Shown piece after piece: positions 15,434 to 23,022 of a DNA stretch of 23,136 bases. The stretch comes from a virus. The DNA is taken from positions 1 to 23,136 of IMG/VR virus record IMGVR_UViG_3300029259_000322, one strand, 5' to 3'. Made by a program: the position numbers and the translations under genes. The first letter of the stretch is position 1. Each line of letters starts with the position of its first letter. Below the pieces are notes generated by a model, which saw only the letters and a list, made by a program, of their open reading frames with translations, made no database searches and was not told the origin of the DNA.

Positions 15434-16771
15434 CTACAGTTGGATAATTACTTTGATGTCTTCTGTCTGGTTAGCGGATCGAATAACTGCTGCACGATTT
15501 TCCAAGTAAAGTAAATCACCTGAAAGATTATCGATGTCAGAACTATCTATAATAGAACTAAGGGTGCCGGTTGCGCCCGGAGCAGTAATAGTCCCAGAAA
15601 CGTCAGTAGTGAATGAACCGAAACCAGTTGCTAAGTTTTGGTGATACCATAGTTCGTCGGAGTCAATAAAATCGAGAACGGCTTTTGAACCTGATGTTCC
15701 GCCGGTAACAAGTTGGTCAACGGTAAAGCTTGCTGCTTGTGCTGGGTTAGCAAGAACTAGTTTATTTAGAGCTAAGCCGGTTGCGGCTTTATATAATCCT
15801 GAACCACCGGATGCTGGAACCGTTGGATTCTTAATTAGACCGATCTGACGGAAGTCGTTGCCTGTGATGAATTTGCCAACTTCGCCGCCGTCTGGCTTAG
15901 TGTTGAATACAATGGCTTTTGCTTTTAGATCAGTAATCGCATTAGAACCAATGCCAGTGGCTTGACCAACTACGATTCTTGCCGCTGCGCCAGAGCCACC
16001 ACCAGCAGTGATTGTAACCGTGCCAAGAGTATATCCTGATCCACGAGCTGCCATTGATATCTTTGTAACTGCTCCTGCATTAATAGTAGCCGTTGCGGTT
16101 GCACTAGTGCCATTTCCTGAGATAGTTACAGTTGGAATACTTGTATAACCTGTACCGCCGGCTGTAATTACAATGTTTAGAACCTGGCCTGGTGTGGCAG
16201 CCTGTTGCACCGCGAACTGTGCCGCGTCGCTTACGTCTGCGCTTGCCTCTGCTGCGGTTACGATTTGCACTGGCATAAAGCCGGAAGACGTAAACTTCAA
16301 AGATTTTGATACTGGAATAACGTACAAGAACAACCAAGTGTATCCATCTGCGGTTGTGAATACGGTTGTTGCAGTTCCTGTAGGCTTTACAGTAGAAGTT
16401 TTAGTTGATCCATCATTGTTTAAAGCACGCTGGATGCATACATAAACACCATTCTCGTCGGTAAGTACGAAGTAAGGTTGCACCGGATGGGATACACCTG
16501 CATCGTCATAAGCGGAATAAAGTGTGCCGGATGTCCAGTTATTACGGGGAACGACATATGAAACATCTTCTGCAGATTTAATAGATTGCAGACTGGTGCG
16601 GAAAGATTTCTCATCGCCAAGACTGTTAAGAGGTGCCGGTGATACGTCGGAATCATTCCATTGTTCAGACCTACCAATACCAATGTAATATGTATCTGCG
16701 GTCGTTCCAACGGATTCAATAATTCCATCCAGAAGTGTTCTTTTAATAGAGTCAGTAATAATAGCAGACAT
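15434..16771 (-). CDS. 8: Baseplate wedge protein gp8
   Basis: A 445-residue homologue of T4 gp8, a baseplate wedge subunit. Matching landmarks include IGRSEQW near residue 32 (T4 FGRSEPW), VVPRNNW near 73 (T4 VIPRRDW), DGYTWLFLYVIP at 142-153 (T4 DGYVWEYLFEIP), FRQIGLIKNP near 307 (T4 FRQISIITNP) and the C-terminus LYLENRAAVIRSANQTEDI (T4 IYMENRPPIIMAMDQTEEI). It is about 110 residues longer than T4 gp8 (334 as I recall). The extra length lies in a GGTGYT-type beta repeat (about 195-270) and a second insert (about 340-400). It has an AAGGAA ribosome site and starts 9 bases after the fibre-like gene. Confidence 0.92.
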   Translation of the reverse strand: MSAIITDSIKRTLLDGIIESVGTTADTYYIGIGRSEQWNDSDVSPAPLNSLGDEKSFRTSLQSIKSAEDVSYVVPRNNWTSGTLYSAYDDAGVSHPVQPYFVLTDENGVYVCIQRALNNDGSTKTSTVKPTGTATTVFTTADGYTWLFLYVIPVSKSLKFTSSGFMPVQIVTAAEASADVSDAAQFAVQQAATPGQVLNIVITAGGTGYTSIPTVTISGNGTSATATATINAGAVTKISMAARGSGYTLGTVTITAGGGSGAAARIVVGQATGIGSNAITDLKAKAIVFNTKPDGGEVGKFITGNDFRQIGLIKNPTVPASGGSGLYKAATGLALNKLVLANPAQAASFTVDQLVTGGTSGSKAVLDFIDSDELWYHQNLATGFGSFTTDVSGTITAPGATGTLSSIIDSSDIDNLSGDLLYLENRAAVIRSANQTEDIKVIIQL

Positions 16772-16780
16772 GTTTGTTCC

Positions 16781-17563
16781 TTAAGTTACCGTTATGCCGC
16801 TGACAGCGCCAACTAGGAACCAATTAGTTCCATCCCAGATACATTGTGTTCCGGAGTTCTGTGCCATTGCGAATCTTGCGCCGTTTGCGAAATTTGAGGG
16901 GGTAACAGTTGCTGTACCTGCCCCTTTATTAGTGAATGTTTTAGTCTCTCCTACGACCGTGCCGTCCGCCATAGATATGGCAAGAGCAGTGGATTTATTG
17001 CAGATAATATAACTGGAAGTAGTACTTGCGTTGCCGTTAGCGGTTTGGGTTGTTGCAGCAAGCGACATTTTACTAACGTCGATTGTTCCTGTTCCTTTTG
17101 CGACAAGCGCCAATCCGATGTTCGCGCTTGTACCTGTAGCGCTAGCTTTAGGGCTATTATTGGCTGCTGAATTGGTAAATGTAAATTCATTAACCGCTGA
17201 AGCTGTAGTAACAAACTTAATAATCTCATTACCGTTTGCATCATTAAGTGCTGCCATACGAAGAGATTTATTTGTTAGGTCTTGGGTAGCGGTCGTGGTA
17301 ACTAAATCACCGCCTGCGTCAGGAATAGTAATAATTCTATTAGCAGTAGGATCAGTGAAAGTAAATCTGGAGGTACGAGTATTACCAGTAAATACAATTT
17401 CATTGCCTACAAAAGCAAGAGCACCGCTTAGATTGTCGCTGTCGCCACCAAGTTTAGTATACAATTCGGAAAAGTTAGCATTAATTTTAGTCGAGGCAGA
17501 GCGAAGACTGTCGCCGGTACCATCGTTTGCGGTTGTGCCAGTTGCTATATTCTGTCTAGTCAT
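16781..17563 (-). CDS. Fibre-like virion protein
   Basis: A 260-residue protein beginning with a segment common in marine phage fibres: TGTTANDGTGDSLRSA followed by INANFSELY, a short helix that often precedes a fibre shaft. The rest is beta-rich with low-complexity Thr/Asn/Ala (TDPTANRIITIPDAGG, DLTNKSLRM, AKGTGTIDVSKM) and a final strand set ending CIWDGTNWFLVGAVSG, a typical fibre tip phrase. It sits between gp7 and gp8, where T4 has no fibre gene. A late box (17590-17597) lies in the 40-base gap just upstream, so it can start its own transcript. The receptor or binding partner is unknown. Confidence 0.75.
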   Translation of the reverse strand: MTRQNIATGTTANDGTGDSLRSASTKINANFSELYTKLGGDSDNLSGALAFVGNEIVFTGNTRTSRFTFTDPTANRIITIPDAGGDLVTTTATQDLTNKSLRMAALNDANGNEIIKFVTTASAVNEFTFTNSAANNSPKASATGTSANIGLALVAKGTGTIDVSKMSLAATTQTANGNASTTSSYIICNKSTALAISMADGTVVGETKTFTNKGAGTATVTPSNFANGARFAMAQNSGTQCIWDGTNWFLVGAVSGITVT

Positions 17564-17589
17564 ATCTTATCCAATTGATTTGTTATTAC

Positions 17590-17597
17590 TATTTATA
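17590..17597 (-). promoter_or_regulatory. T4-type late promoter (TATAAATA)
   Basis: The - strand carries the exact T4 late box TATAAATA, in a 40-base gap between the gp7-like gene and the fibre-like gene and 26 bases before the fibre-like ATG (17563). In T4 this box is read by the gp55 sigma factor with gp33 and the sliding clamp. It is the only perfect copy I found on this strand. Confidence 0.7.
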
Positions 17598-17603
17598 CGA
17601 TTT

Positions 17604-18566
17604 TTAAGCACTATCTTTATGATAGGAGCGAATATATCTTACGGTGTCCATTGTTTCAAACGTCTGATCGGCTCTAATAAACTGAAGCGTTGATGCTGAG
17701 TCTTCATCGGTAGTCGGAGACGAAAAATCTCCCATTGTTCCAATTGATTTATATGTAGTGTCAAGGTAGTTAATGGCAATATCTTTGAAACGGTCGAAGC
17801 CTGTTAGATCGGAGATATAGCGATAATCGCCGGAATCATATATGCCAACTATTTCAGTATTTGGAACGATTGTACCTCGTGCTGTTTCAGCAAGTGTAAT
17901 CGTAGCAGGACCTAAGTCGTTCAAAAGGCCGGTTGCGACGTTTGCAGTACTTGCTACTGTTTCGGTAGTAAGTTCGCCAGATAGAAAGAATCCCGCAGGG
18001 TGAACAAAGCGCTTATACAAACGTTCCCATTGATCGAAAGAAATACCAGAGCGGATCAATACGGATAAGATCTGATACTTCCTACCGTCTTGAATAAAGC
18101 GAGCATCTTTAATACCAATTTTAGCTCTCTGGATGTCCTCGTTATTTCCCGAGAAGGTGTAGAGAATACTATCTTTAGGATAAGTAATTTCAGGACTTAC
18201 CCCAAAGAATGTTCTAAAGAATAATTGGCCGGAGTATTCGTTGCCTTTATTCTGAATAAGAAAGGCAATAACTTTTCCTACGAATCTTGGGTCTCCGAAG
18301 TATTCCGAACTCGCGCCGTTCCCGTATTCATAGAACAATCGATCCATAAACTTAAGATTAATTTCATCAAGATCTCTAAGTGCAAACAAACCTCCGCGCA
18401 GAAGATCAATCTCGTATATCTCTTCTTGGGCATCATAGTATTGTTCTAAGAAAGCCACCATATTCGGATATAGTTCAATAAAGTGCTCGGGCAAGATATT
18501 TCTTACTTGCCCGTGAACCAGATTAACCGGTCTGCGATTTTTCTCTTGGATTGTTCTACTTGACAT
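17604..18566 (-). CDS. 7: Baseplate wedge protein gp7-like (short form)
   Basis: A 320-residue protein directly after gp6, where T4 has gp7. It resembles the C-terminal core of T4 gp7. FLEQYYDAQEE near residue 39 fits the T4 FCEAYIQYLSD helix. IAFLIQNKGNEYSGQLFFRTFFG at about 100-122, ending in PEITYP, fits T4 FYSTKGIEASYKFLFKVLYN. RFVHPAGF at 186-193 matches T4 RFVHPVGF almost exactly. T4 gp7 is about 1030 residues, so this version lacks the large N-terminal arm domains. It starts as TAATG on the gp6 stop. The assignment rests on remembered motifs and gene order. Confidence 0.75.
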   Translation of the reverse strand: MSSRTIQEKNRRPVNLVHGQVRNILPEHFIELYPNMVAFLEQYYDAQEEIYEIDLLRGGLFALRDLDEINLKFMDRLFYEYGNGASSEYFGDPRFVGKVIAFLIQNKGNEYSGQLFFRTFFGVSPEITYPKDSILYTFSGNNEDIQRAKIGIKDARFIQDGRKYQILSVLIRSGISFDQWERLYKRFVHPAGFFLSGELTTETVASTANVATGLLNDLGPATITLAETARGTIVPNTEIVGIYDSGDYRYISDLTGFDRFKDIAINYLDTTYKSIGTMGDFSSPTTDEDSASTLQFIRADQTFETMDTVRYIRSYHKDSA

Positions 18567-20404
18567 TATAGACTTACCCTATTGATTTGATAATCGATGG
18601 TACCACGTGCAGATGTTTCTTCGTCGTCTTTTAAGATAATATAGTTACGAAGAGGTCTAATAGTTCCTGCTGACGCCGGCTTTACTTTAATTTTAATATA
18701 TGCTAGACCCGATACGATTTGTTCAGGTGCAAAGTTCGTAAGGGTAATTTTACCCGATCCTGTTTCGTAGTTGCCGATGTTGTTAGCAAGAACGTTACCG
18801 CCACCATCGACTATCTCTATTGTATTAGTATTTAGGGTATTTCTAAACGTGCAAATTAGACTCTGAAAGATAAACCGCGAAGAGGTAAGAATATATTCAA
18901 CGTCATCAGGTGAAGCAAGAGCAACCGGAAAGTTGACTACATATTCTTTCGAGATATTCAGAACCGGCTCAAACCGTTGAATCAAGGTAGGCGTAACCGT
19001 GCTGGATAGAGCAGCTGGTGATACTGAATCGATAATCTGAAGCAGGTTAGACTTTCTAAACTCTCTTTCAAATTTACCTAGATTGGTTGAAAAGTATTCG
19101 GTAGTCTTACTTAGAATTTGATCTGAGGTCGACTGAATAGTTAAGCCAGAAAGAGTAGGGTTAAAGTCATATCGAATATCTAATCCAAGGTAAGTAAATA
19201 TGGGTGTTACGAACTCTGGTGAGATAGACATAGTCCCAAGGGGAGTGATAAGATTTGTTATGATATCATTCTCTGTCGCGGTAATAGTATCCTGCGTAGT
19301 ATTGACCGGATGTCTTAAAGAGAGGTAGATCTTACCAAAGTCAATAGGAACGTTTACTTCGCCACCCCATGCAGTTACATCGAGGAGAGATGGATAGTTA
19401 GTCTGAATAGAGATGTGATAGTCTTCGGATGTTACTAATCTACGCTGGGTTGCATAGCCAAGAGGTGCATGGAACTTAATCTCTTCTGCAGATTCTTTTG
19501 GTGCACCGCCGGTTGAGTTGGAAGCGGTTGTAGTAGTAATAGCAAAGCTTTGTGAACCGACTGCCAAATCGCCCTGTGGAATGAATAGACGTGCACCGTT
19601 TGCCTCGCCATCTTTTGTTCTAAGGTATGTAATCTCAACTTTGTTACCCGCTACAGGCGCGGTGCCGATGTTACCATTATCCGTAAACTGCAATTCATAG
19701 AATCCGTTCGGAGCTTCTTGCAAAAGGTAATAGCGGGAGTCGTTAGTAATCCGAATAGCATTCTTAATGTGATTGTAAGTCGTGTGATCAGAAGTGTTTT
19801 TATTAAGATATACTCTTACGATTGCTGTAGTAGTATCAATGCTATCATCGTTGATTACATAATGTCTTGCGTCAGTAGCCTCAGGAACAAGGAACGTCCG
19901 AGTAACCTGAACGCCTTCGAATAGTTTTACTGACGCAGAACCATTCTCGTCTAGGAAGGAATAAGCACCTGCTCCGTTGTCTATAGCACTATAAGTGTCT
20001 TGCGTTTGAAAGGTATAACCAATACCCTCGATAGTAGCAGTGAACTTCGTGCCGATTGGAAGAGAGATAGTAGTTGGTCTCTCGCCTATAAAGCCTGATA
20101 GATCGGCTGCTACGTTAACGGTCGCTGTTGCAGCTGACTTCGAACGGGGGAAATACCCGAGCGAGTGCGCGTGCGTAACGGCTGAACCACGTAGCTGTGC
20201 AGTCTCAAGGAACGATTCATTAATCGCCATGTTCGCTGTGAGAGCATTAAAGTGGGTGTTGTATGCAAGAACATCAAGGATGTTTGATAGAGCAGCACCT
20301 TCAAAGTCATAATCTGCAAATTCGGTTGAAGATGCAAAGTACGTTTTAAGCGACTCTTTGAGTGCACTAAAATCAAGCTGTGTTGATTCGATATTAATAG
20401 CCAT
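18566..20404 (-). CDS. 6: Baseplate wedge protein gp6
   Basis: A 612-residue homologue of T4 gp6 (about 660), the wedge subunit whose dimers form the inner baseplate ring and which shares the baseplate J fold. It opens with the conserved TQLDFSALKESLKTYF, YDFEGAALSNILDVLAYNT and NMAINESFLETAQLR, then LGYFPRSKSAA. A beta-rich middle is followed by FHAPLGYATQRRLVTSEDY and an FGKIYLSLRHP segment typical of the J domain. It starts as TAATG at the gp25 stop with GAGG upstream, and its own stop overlaps the gp7-like start the same way. The gp25-gp6-gp7 order supports coupled synthesis of the wedge core. Confidence 0.93.
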   Translation of the reverse strand: MAINIESTQLDFSALKESLKTYFASSTEFADYDFEGAALSNILDVLAYNTHFNALTANMAINESFLETAQLRGSAVTHAHSLGYFPRSKSAATATVNVAADLSGFIGERPTTISLPIGTKFTATIEGIGYTFQTQDTYSAIDNGAGAYSFLDENGSASVKLFEGVQVTRTFLVPEATDARHYVINDDSIDTTTAIVRVYLNKNTSDHTTYNHIKNAIRITNDSRYYLLQEAPNGFYELQFTDNGNIGTAPVAGNKVEITYLRTKDGEANGARLFIPQGDLAVGSQSFAITTTTASNSTGGAPKESAEEIKFHAPLGYATQRRLVTSEDYHISIQTNYPSLLDVTAWGGEVNVPIDFGKIYLSLRHPVNTTQDTITATENDIITNLITPLGTMSISPEFVTPIFTYLGLDIRYDFNPTLSGLTIQSTSDQILSKTTEYFSTNLGKFEREFRKSNLLQIIDSVSPAALSSTVTPTLIQRFEPVLNISKEYVVNFPVALASPDDVEYILTSSRFIFQSLICTFRNTLNTNTIEIVDGGGNVLANNIGNYETGSGKITLTNFAPEQIVSGLAYIKIKVKPASAGTIRPLRNYIILKDDEETSARGTIDYQINRVSL

Positions 20405-20847
20405 TAGCGGATCCTCGAAATAGTTGTGTTAAGAGTTACGATCTCTGTGGAGTTTACCACTTGAAAGACAATTTCAATGTCGAGAAGGTTATTATCTGGA
20501 TTTGGTTTTACTTGGATATCACGAATTCTTGCTCTTGGTTCAAAGTTTTGAATAGCAGATTTTACTCTTCTCTCGACGTCTAATGACACACCATAGTCAA
20601 AGAGTTCGAATAACATAGAACGGATGTTTGTACCGAATAAAGGCTGAAATGGTTTCTCACCATAGTTAGTAAGAATAAGTGTTTTAACACTTTGCTTAAC
20701 TGCAGCAGCATCTTTCTTCTTGTAGACGTCTTTGATAGAATTAAGAGTAAAGGAAAGATCAAGATCAGAGTAATCGACTCGTCGAGCAGTAGATACAGAC
20801 CTTACTTGTGTGTTGCCTTCCTCAATCGAAAATGCTCTTGTTGCCAT
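20404..20847 (-). CDS. 25: Baseplate wedge protein gp25
   Basis: A 147-residue member of the GPW/gp25 family (T4 gp25 is 132), which clamps the wedge to the sheath-initiating end of the baseplate. The family core is clear: VKTLILTNYGEKPFQPLFG, then IRSMLFELFD and SAIQNFEPRARI, ending in a strand pair LDIEIVFQVVNS. It is the first gene behind a 97-base regulatory gap that carries both an early-type and a late-type promoter. The ribosome site is GGAAGGGG, about nine bases before the ATG. Confidence 0.95.
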   Translation of the reverse strand: MATRAFSIEEGNTQVRSVSTARRVDYSDLDLSFTLNSIKDVYKKKDAAAVKQSVKTLILTNYGEKPFQPLFGTNIRSMLFELFDYGVSLDVERRVKSAIQNFEPRARIRDIQVKPNPDNNLLDIEIVFQVVNSTEIVTLNTTISRIR

Positions 20848-20865
20848 GGTGTTCTATCCCCTTCC

Positions 20866-20880
20866 TAAGAAGTCTTCTTA
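20866..20880. promoter_or_regulatory. Palindrome at the predicted start site of the gp25 promoter
   Basis: TAAGAAG (20866-20872) and CTTCTTA (20874-20880) are perfect reverse complements around a single centre base at 20873. That base is seven bases past the -10 box, close to +1. The element overlaps the last base of the -10 and is placed like a repressor operator. It is absent downstream of the otherwise similar promoter at 2604-2638. Confidence 0.45.
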
Positions 20881-20914
20881 TTATACCGAAGGTCTACTGG
20901 TTTGTAAACCCCCT
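20880..20914 (-). promoter_or_regulatory. Sigma70 / T4-early-type promoter upstream of gp25
   Basis: On the - strand, AGGGGGTTTACA (20914-20903, -35 box TTTACA) is followed by exactly 17 bases and then TATAAT (20885-20880). The first 12 bases and TATAATAA are identical to the promoter at 2604-2640. The predicted leader before the gp25 ATG is about 26 bases. An early-type promoter on a baseplate gene is unexpected. Confidence 0.75.
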
Positions 20915-20922
20915 ATTACATC

Positions 20923-20930
20923 TATTTATG
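20923..20930 (-). promoter_or_regulatory. T4-late-type promoter box, variant CATAAATA
   Basis: The - strand reads TCATAAATAG in the gap before gp25, 76 bases from its ATG and eight bases upstream of the early-type promoter element. It differs from the T4 late consensus by its first base. It gives gp25-gp6-gp7 a plausible late start site next to the early one. Confidence 0.5.
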
Positions 20931-20943
20931 ATCTTTTTTACAG

Positions 20944-21780
20944 TTATATGTCTAGCAAAGCAAGATTACCTGATATAACTGAGCCATTATATCTAGTCTC
21001 CGTTTCACGTTTAAACTTAATATTAGCCGGGATTCCTCCTGACATATCGGGAAGAATTACATATACCCGACTATCAAGCTCTTGTCCGGAGAATGTATTA
21101 TAGTCCATAATGAGCTTATCATAGAAAGGATATCTAAGTAAGTAACGTGCAAGGGTGAATGTCATTTGGATAGAGATGTTACCTCTGAAACTTCTTACGT
21201 CATATGCTATTGCCCTACCTTGTGCACGTAGATCAGTCAAAGAGCCTGTTGTACGTGTCTCTACGGGGTTATAGCGGTATACCCCTGCTTGTACCTCAAT
21301 ACGGTACTGCTGGAACTCTTTCCTTGATCTAGCAGCTTTTAGGATCTCTGCTTGTAGATAAAGGTTATTAATAATTTTTGCTTTATCCGCTGCAGGTAGA
21401 TGCTCGACGCTAGTAGTAGAATTCTTGGCGCCTGTAAAAGAGCCAACTGATATATCCGGCGTAAGGTCATATGCACCGTCAATAACATCGGATCTGTTTG
21501 GAGGCCAAAAGCCAGGATCAGGAACGAATAAGGGAAGTGAAACTCCGCCTGACGTAAACGTCTTAGATGGATTAGCACCTTGCCCTAATGATGTTGATCC
21601 TTTCATAGGAGCAGTTCCAGCAAGAGATTTTATAGCGGGAGGTGCAGTGTTAAGATAGCTTTCAGAAATAAGTCCTTCTGCAACTAGTTGTCCTATAAGT
21701 TGGTTATTGGCACGATTGGTAGGTTCATCCATCATGTCTTTAACACGGCCGGCGGTAACCGGTGCGATAGTTAATCCCAT
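20944..21780 (-). CDS. Unidentified virion-operon protein between gp5 and gp25
   Basis: A 278-residue protein I do not recognise. The N-terminus (RVKDMMDEPTNRANNQLIGQ) is helical. Residues about 50-125 are Gly/Pro/Ser-rich and probably extended. The next part has a long helix (KIINNLYLQAEILKAARSRKEF), followed by a mixed domain (FRGNISIQMTFTLARYLLRYPF) and a closing strand pair. No catalytic motif, signal peptide or membrane segment is evident. It starts as TAATG at the gp5-like stop with GGAG seven bases upstream, and it ends the upstream transcription unit before the gp25 promoters. Its position suggests a hub, spike-tip or assembly factor. Confidence 0.7.
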   Translation of the reverse strand: MGLTIAPVTAGRVKDMMDEPTNRANNQLIGQLVAEGLISESYLNTAPPAIKSLAGTAPMKGSTSLGQGANPSKTFTSGGVSLPLFVPDPGFWPPNRSDVIDGAYDLTPDISVGSFTGAKNSTTSVEHLPAADKAKIINNLYLQAEILKAARSRKEFQQYRIEVQAGVYRYNPVETRTTGSLTDLRAQGRAIAYDVRSFRGNISIQMTFTLARYLLRYPFYDKLIMDYNTFSGQELDSRVYVILPDMSGGIPANIKFKRETETRYNGSVISGNLALLDI

Positions 21781-23006
21781 TATTGTGCTCCGTATCCATA
21801 CGTTTCTGTTTTATCTAATGTTGCCTTGATATAATTACCTGGGTCAACTTGAACTATTCGAATGCCGTTCTTTTCCCCTGCTTGACGTACTGCAAGATTT
21901 GCCACTGTAGCCGGCGCTGTGGCTTTTTCATCAACCGCTGTGTCATCGACCGGGAAGTTCGGATTACTACCAACACTTGGTGTATATGTAGATGGAGCAG
22001 CAGTACCATCTGGATAGGATTGGTGTTGGGATGTACCAGCAGTTGTTGCGGTAAAAGCATTGCCTTGTAGGTCACCATAGACGACGTTAGTTGTTACCGT
22101 TTCGCTTTTCATTGTTTTACCAATGTAAGCGTTATATGCATATGCGATTATGTTTGTGCCGCCGATTGTACCAGTGTTTCCTACGACTTCTAATTTTGGT
22201 GCTGTTATAGCGACTTCGGCCGAAGATATCATTGCTCTGGTTGCAGAAGTAATAACCATGTTGCCACTTGTATAAAGAGAGGCAGAACCTTCTATCCTTG
22301 ATACTCGATCACCCTTAATGCTTTCTGTTAATCCACCAAGTGCCATGTAAGATACTTCTCCCAAAGCTTTCATGGATGTTTGACCGGTTACCCGCGAGCG
22401 CACGCTTCCTGAGATTGTGCTATACTTAGACCCTTGTACCGTTTCAACAAGTGTTCCACCTACGTCAATAAGATGTGTGCCACCCGACTTATTTGTAATG
22501 TCGCCACCAACTTTGTTAATAACACTACCATCAACTTGTGTAGTCTGATTGCCGGTAATGACTGTATTCATATTGCCTTTAATGTCATACACGATATTAG
22601 TGGCAGAAATAAGAATAGACCCGTCCGGTCTCATTTCAATGCCTGAACCGGACTTGTGACGAAGCAAGATTCTTTCTGACCCTGGCGTGTCGTTGTATTC
22701 AATAACATGACCGCCGGGTGTTTCGGTAATCTGCGTCTGTGTGTAGTTCGAACGTCTGTCCGTGCCACATGACAGTGACTCGTTTGCAATAGCTGCGCGA
22801 GTATCTAGCTGGACATTACCTTGTCCCCTTGCACCTGTATTTAGGCTTGATTGATTCTTGTAGGGGGTTCGTGTTCCGTTTCGGTTTGCCTCTTGTCGTG
22901 GATCCAATTCATCAGGATTTTTGCCCCTGTCGCCTACATCAGAATCAGTACCGATTGCTGGTCCAGATCTTTGTATTTTATTTAAGTCGAAATCTATAAA
23001 AGGCAT
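21780..23006 (-). CDS. 5: Baseplate central spike, gp5-like, without lysozyme domain
   Basis: A 408-residue spike protein. Residues 1-80 are polar and probably disordered. Residues 99-137 (GHVIEYNDTPGSERILLRH, GIEMRPDGS) are the strand set that leads into gp5/VgrG-type needles. From 144 to 248 a glycine recurs every eight residues without a miss (144, 152, 160 and so on: 14 glycines), which is the V-x-G octad repeat of the T4 gp5 triple-stranded beta-helix. The T4 gp5 lysozyme domain is absent, and no E-D-T active-site pattern is seen. A 160-residue tail after the helix ends in TYGYGAQ. AGGA precedes the ATG. It presumably trimerises to puncture the outer membrane. Confidence 0.85.
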   Translation of the reverse strand: MPFIDFDLNKIQRSGPAIGTDSDVGDRGKNPDELDPRQEANRNGTRTPYKNQSSLNTGARGQGNVQLDTRAAIANESLSCGTDRRSNYTQTQITETPGGHVIEYNDTPGSERILLRHKSGSGIEMRPDGSILISATNIVYDIKGNMNTVITGNQTTQVDGSVINKVGGDITNKSGGTHLIDVGGTLVETVQGSKYSTISGSVRSRVTGQTSMKALGEVSYMALGGLTESIKGDRVSRIEGSASLYTSGNMVITSATRAMISSAEVAITAPKLEVVGNTGTIGGTNIIAYAYNAYIGKTMKSETVTTNVVYGDLQGNAFTATTAGTSQHQSYPDGTAAPSTYTPSVGSNPNFPVDDTAVDEKATAPATVANLAVRQAGEKNGIRIVQVDPGNYIKATLDKTETYGYGAQ

Positions 23007-23022
23007 AGTTGTTCCTAATCTG

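Noticed and set aside
17031-17693. 220-codon open frame on the + strand opposite the fibre-like gene
   Set aside because: It is antisense to a well-supported virion gene and runs through its promoter. The Val/Leu/Ala-rich product looks like the complement of Thr/Asn/Ala codons.
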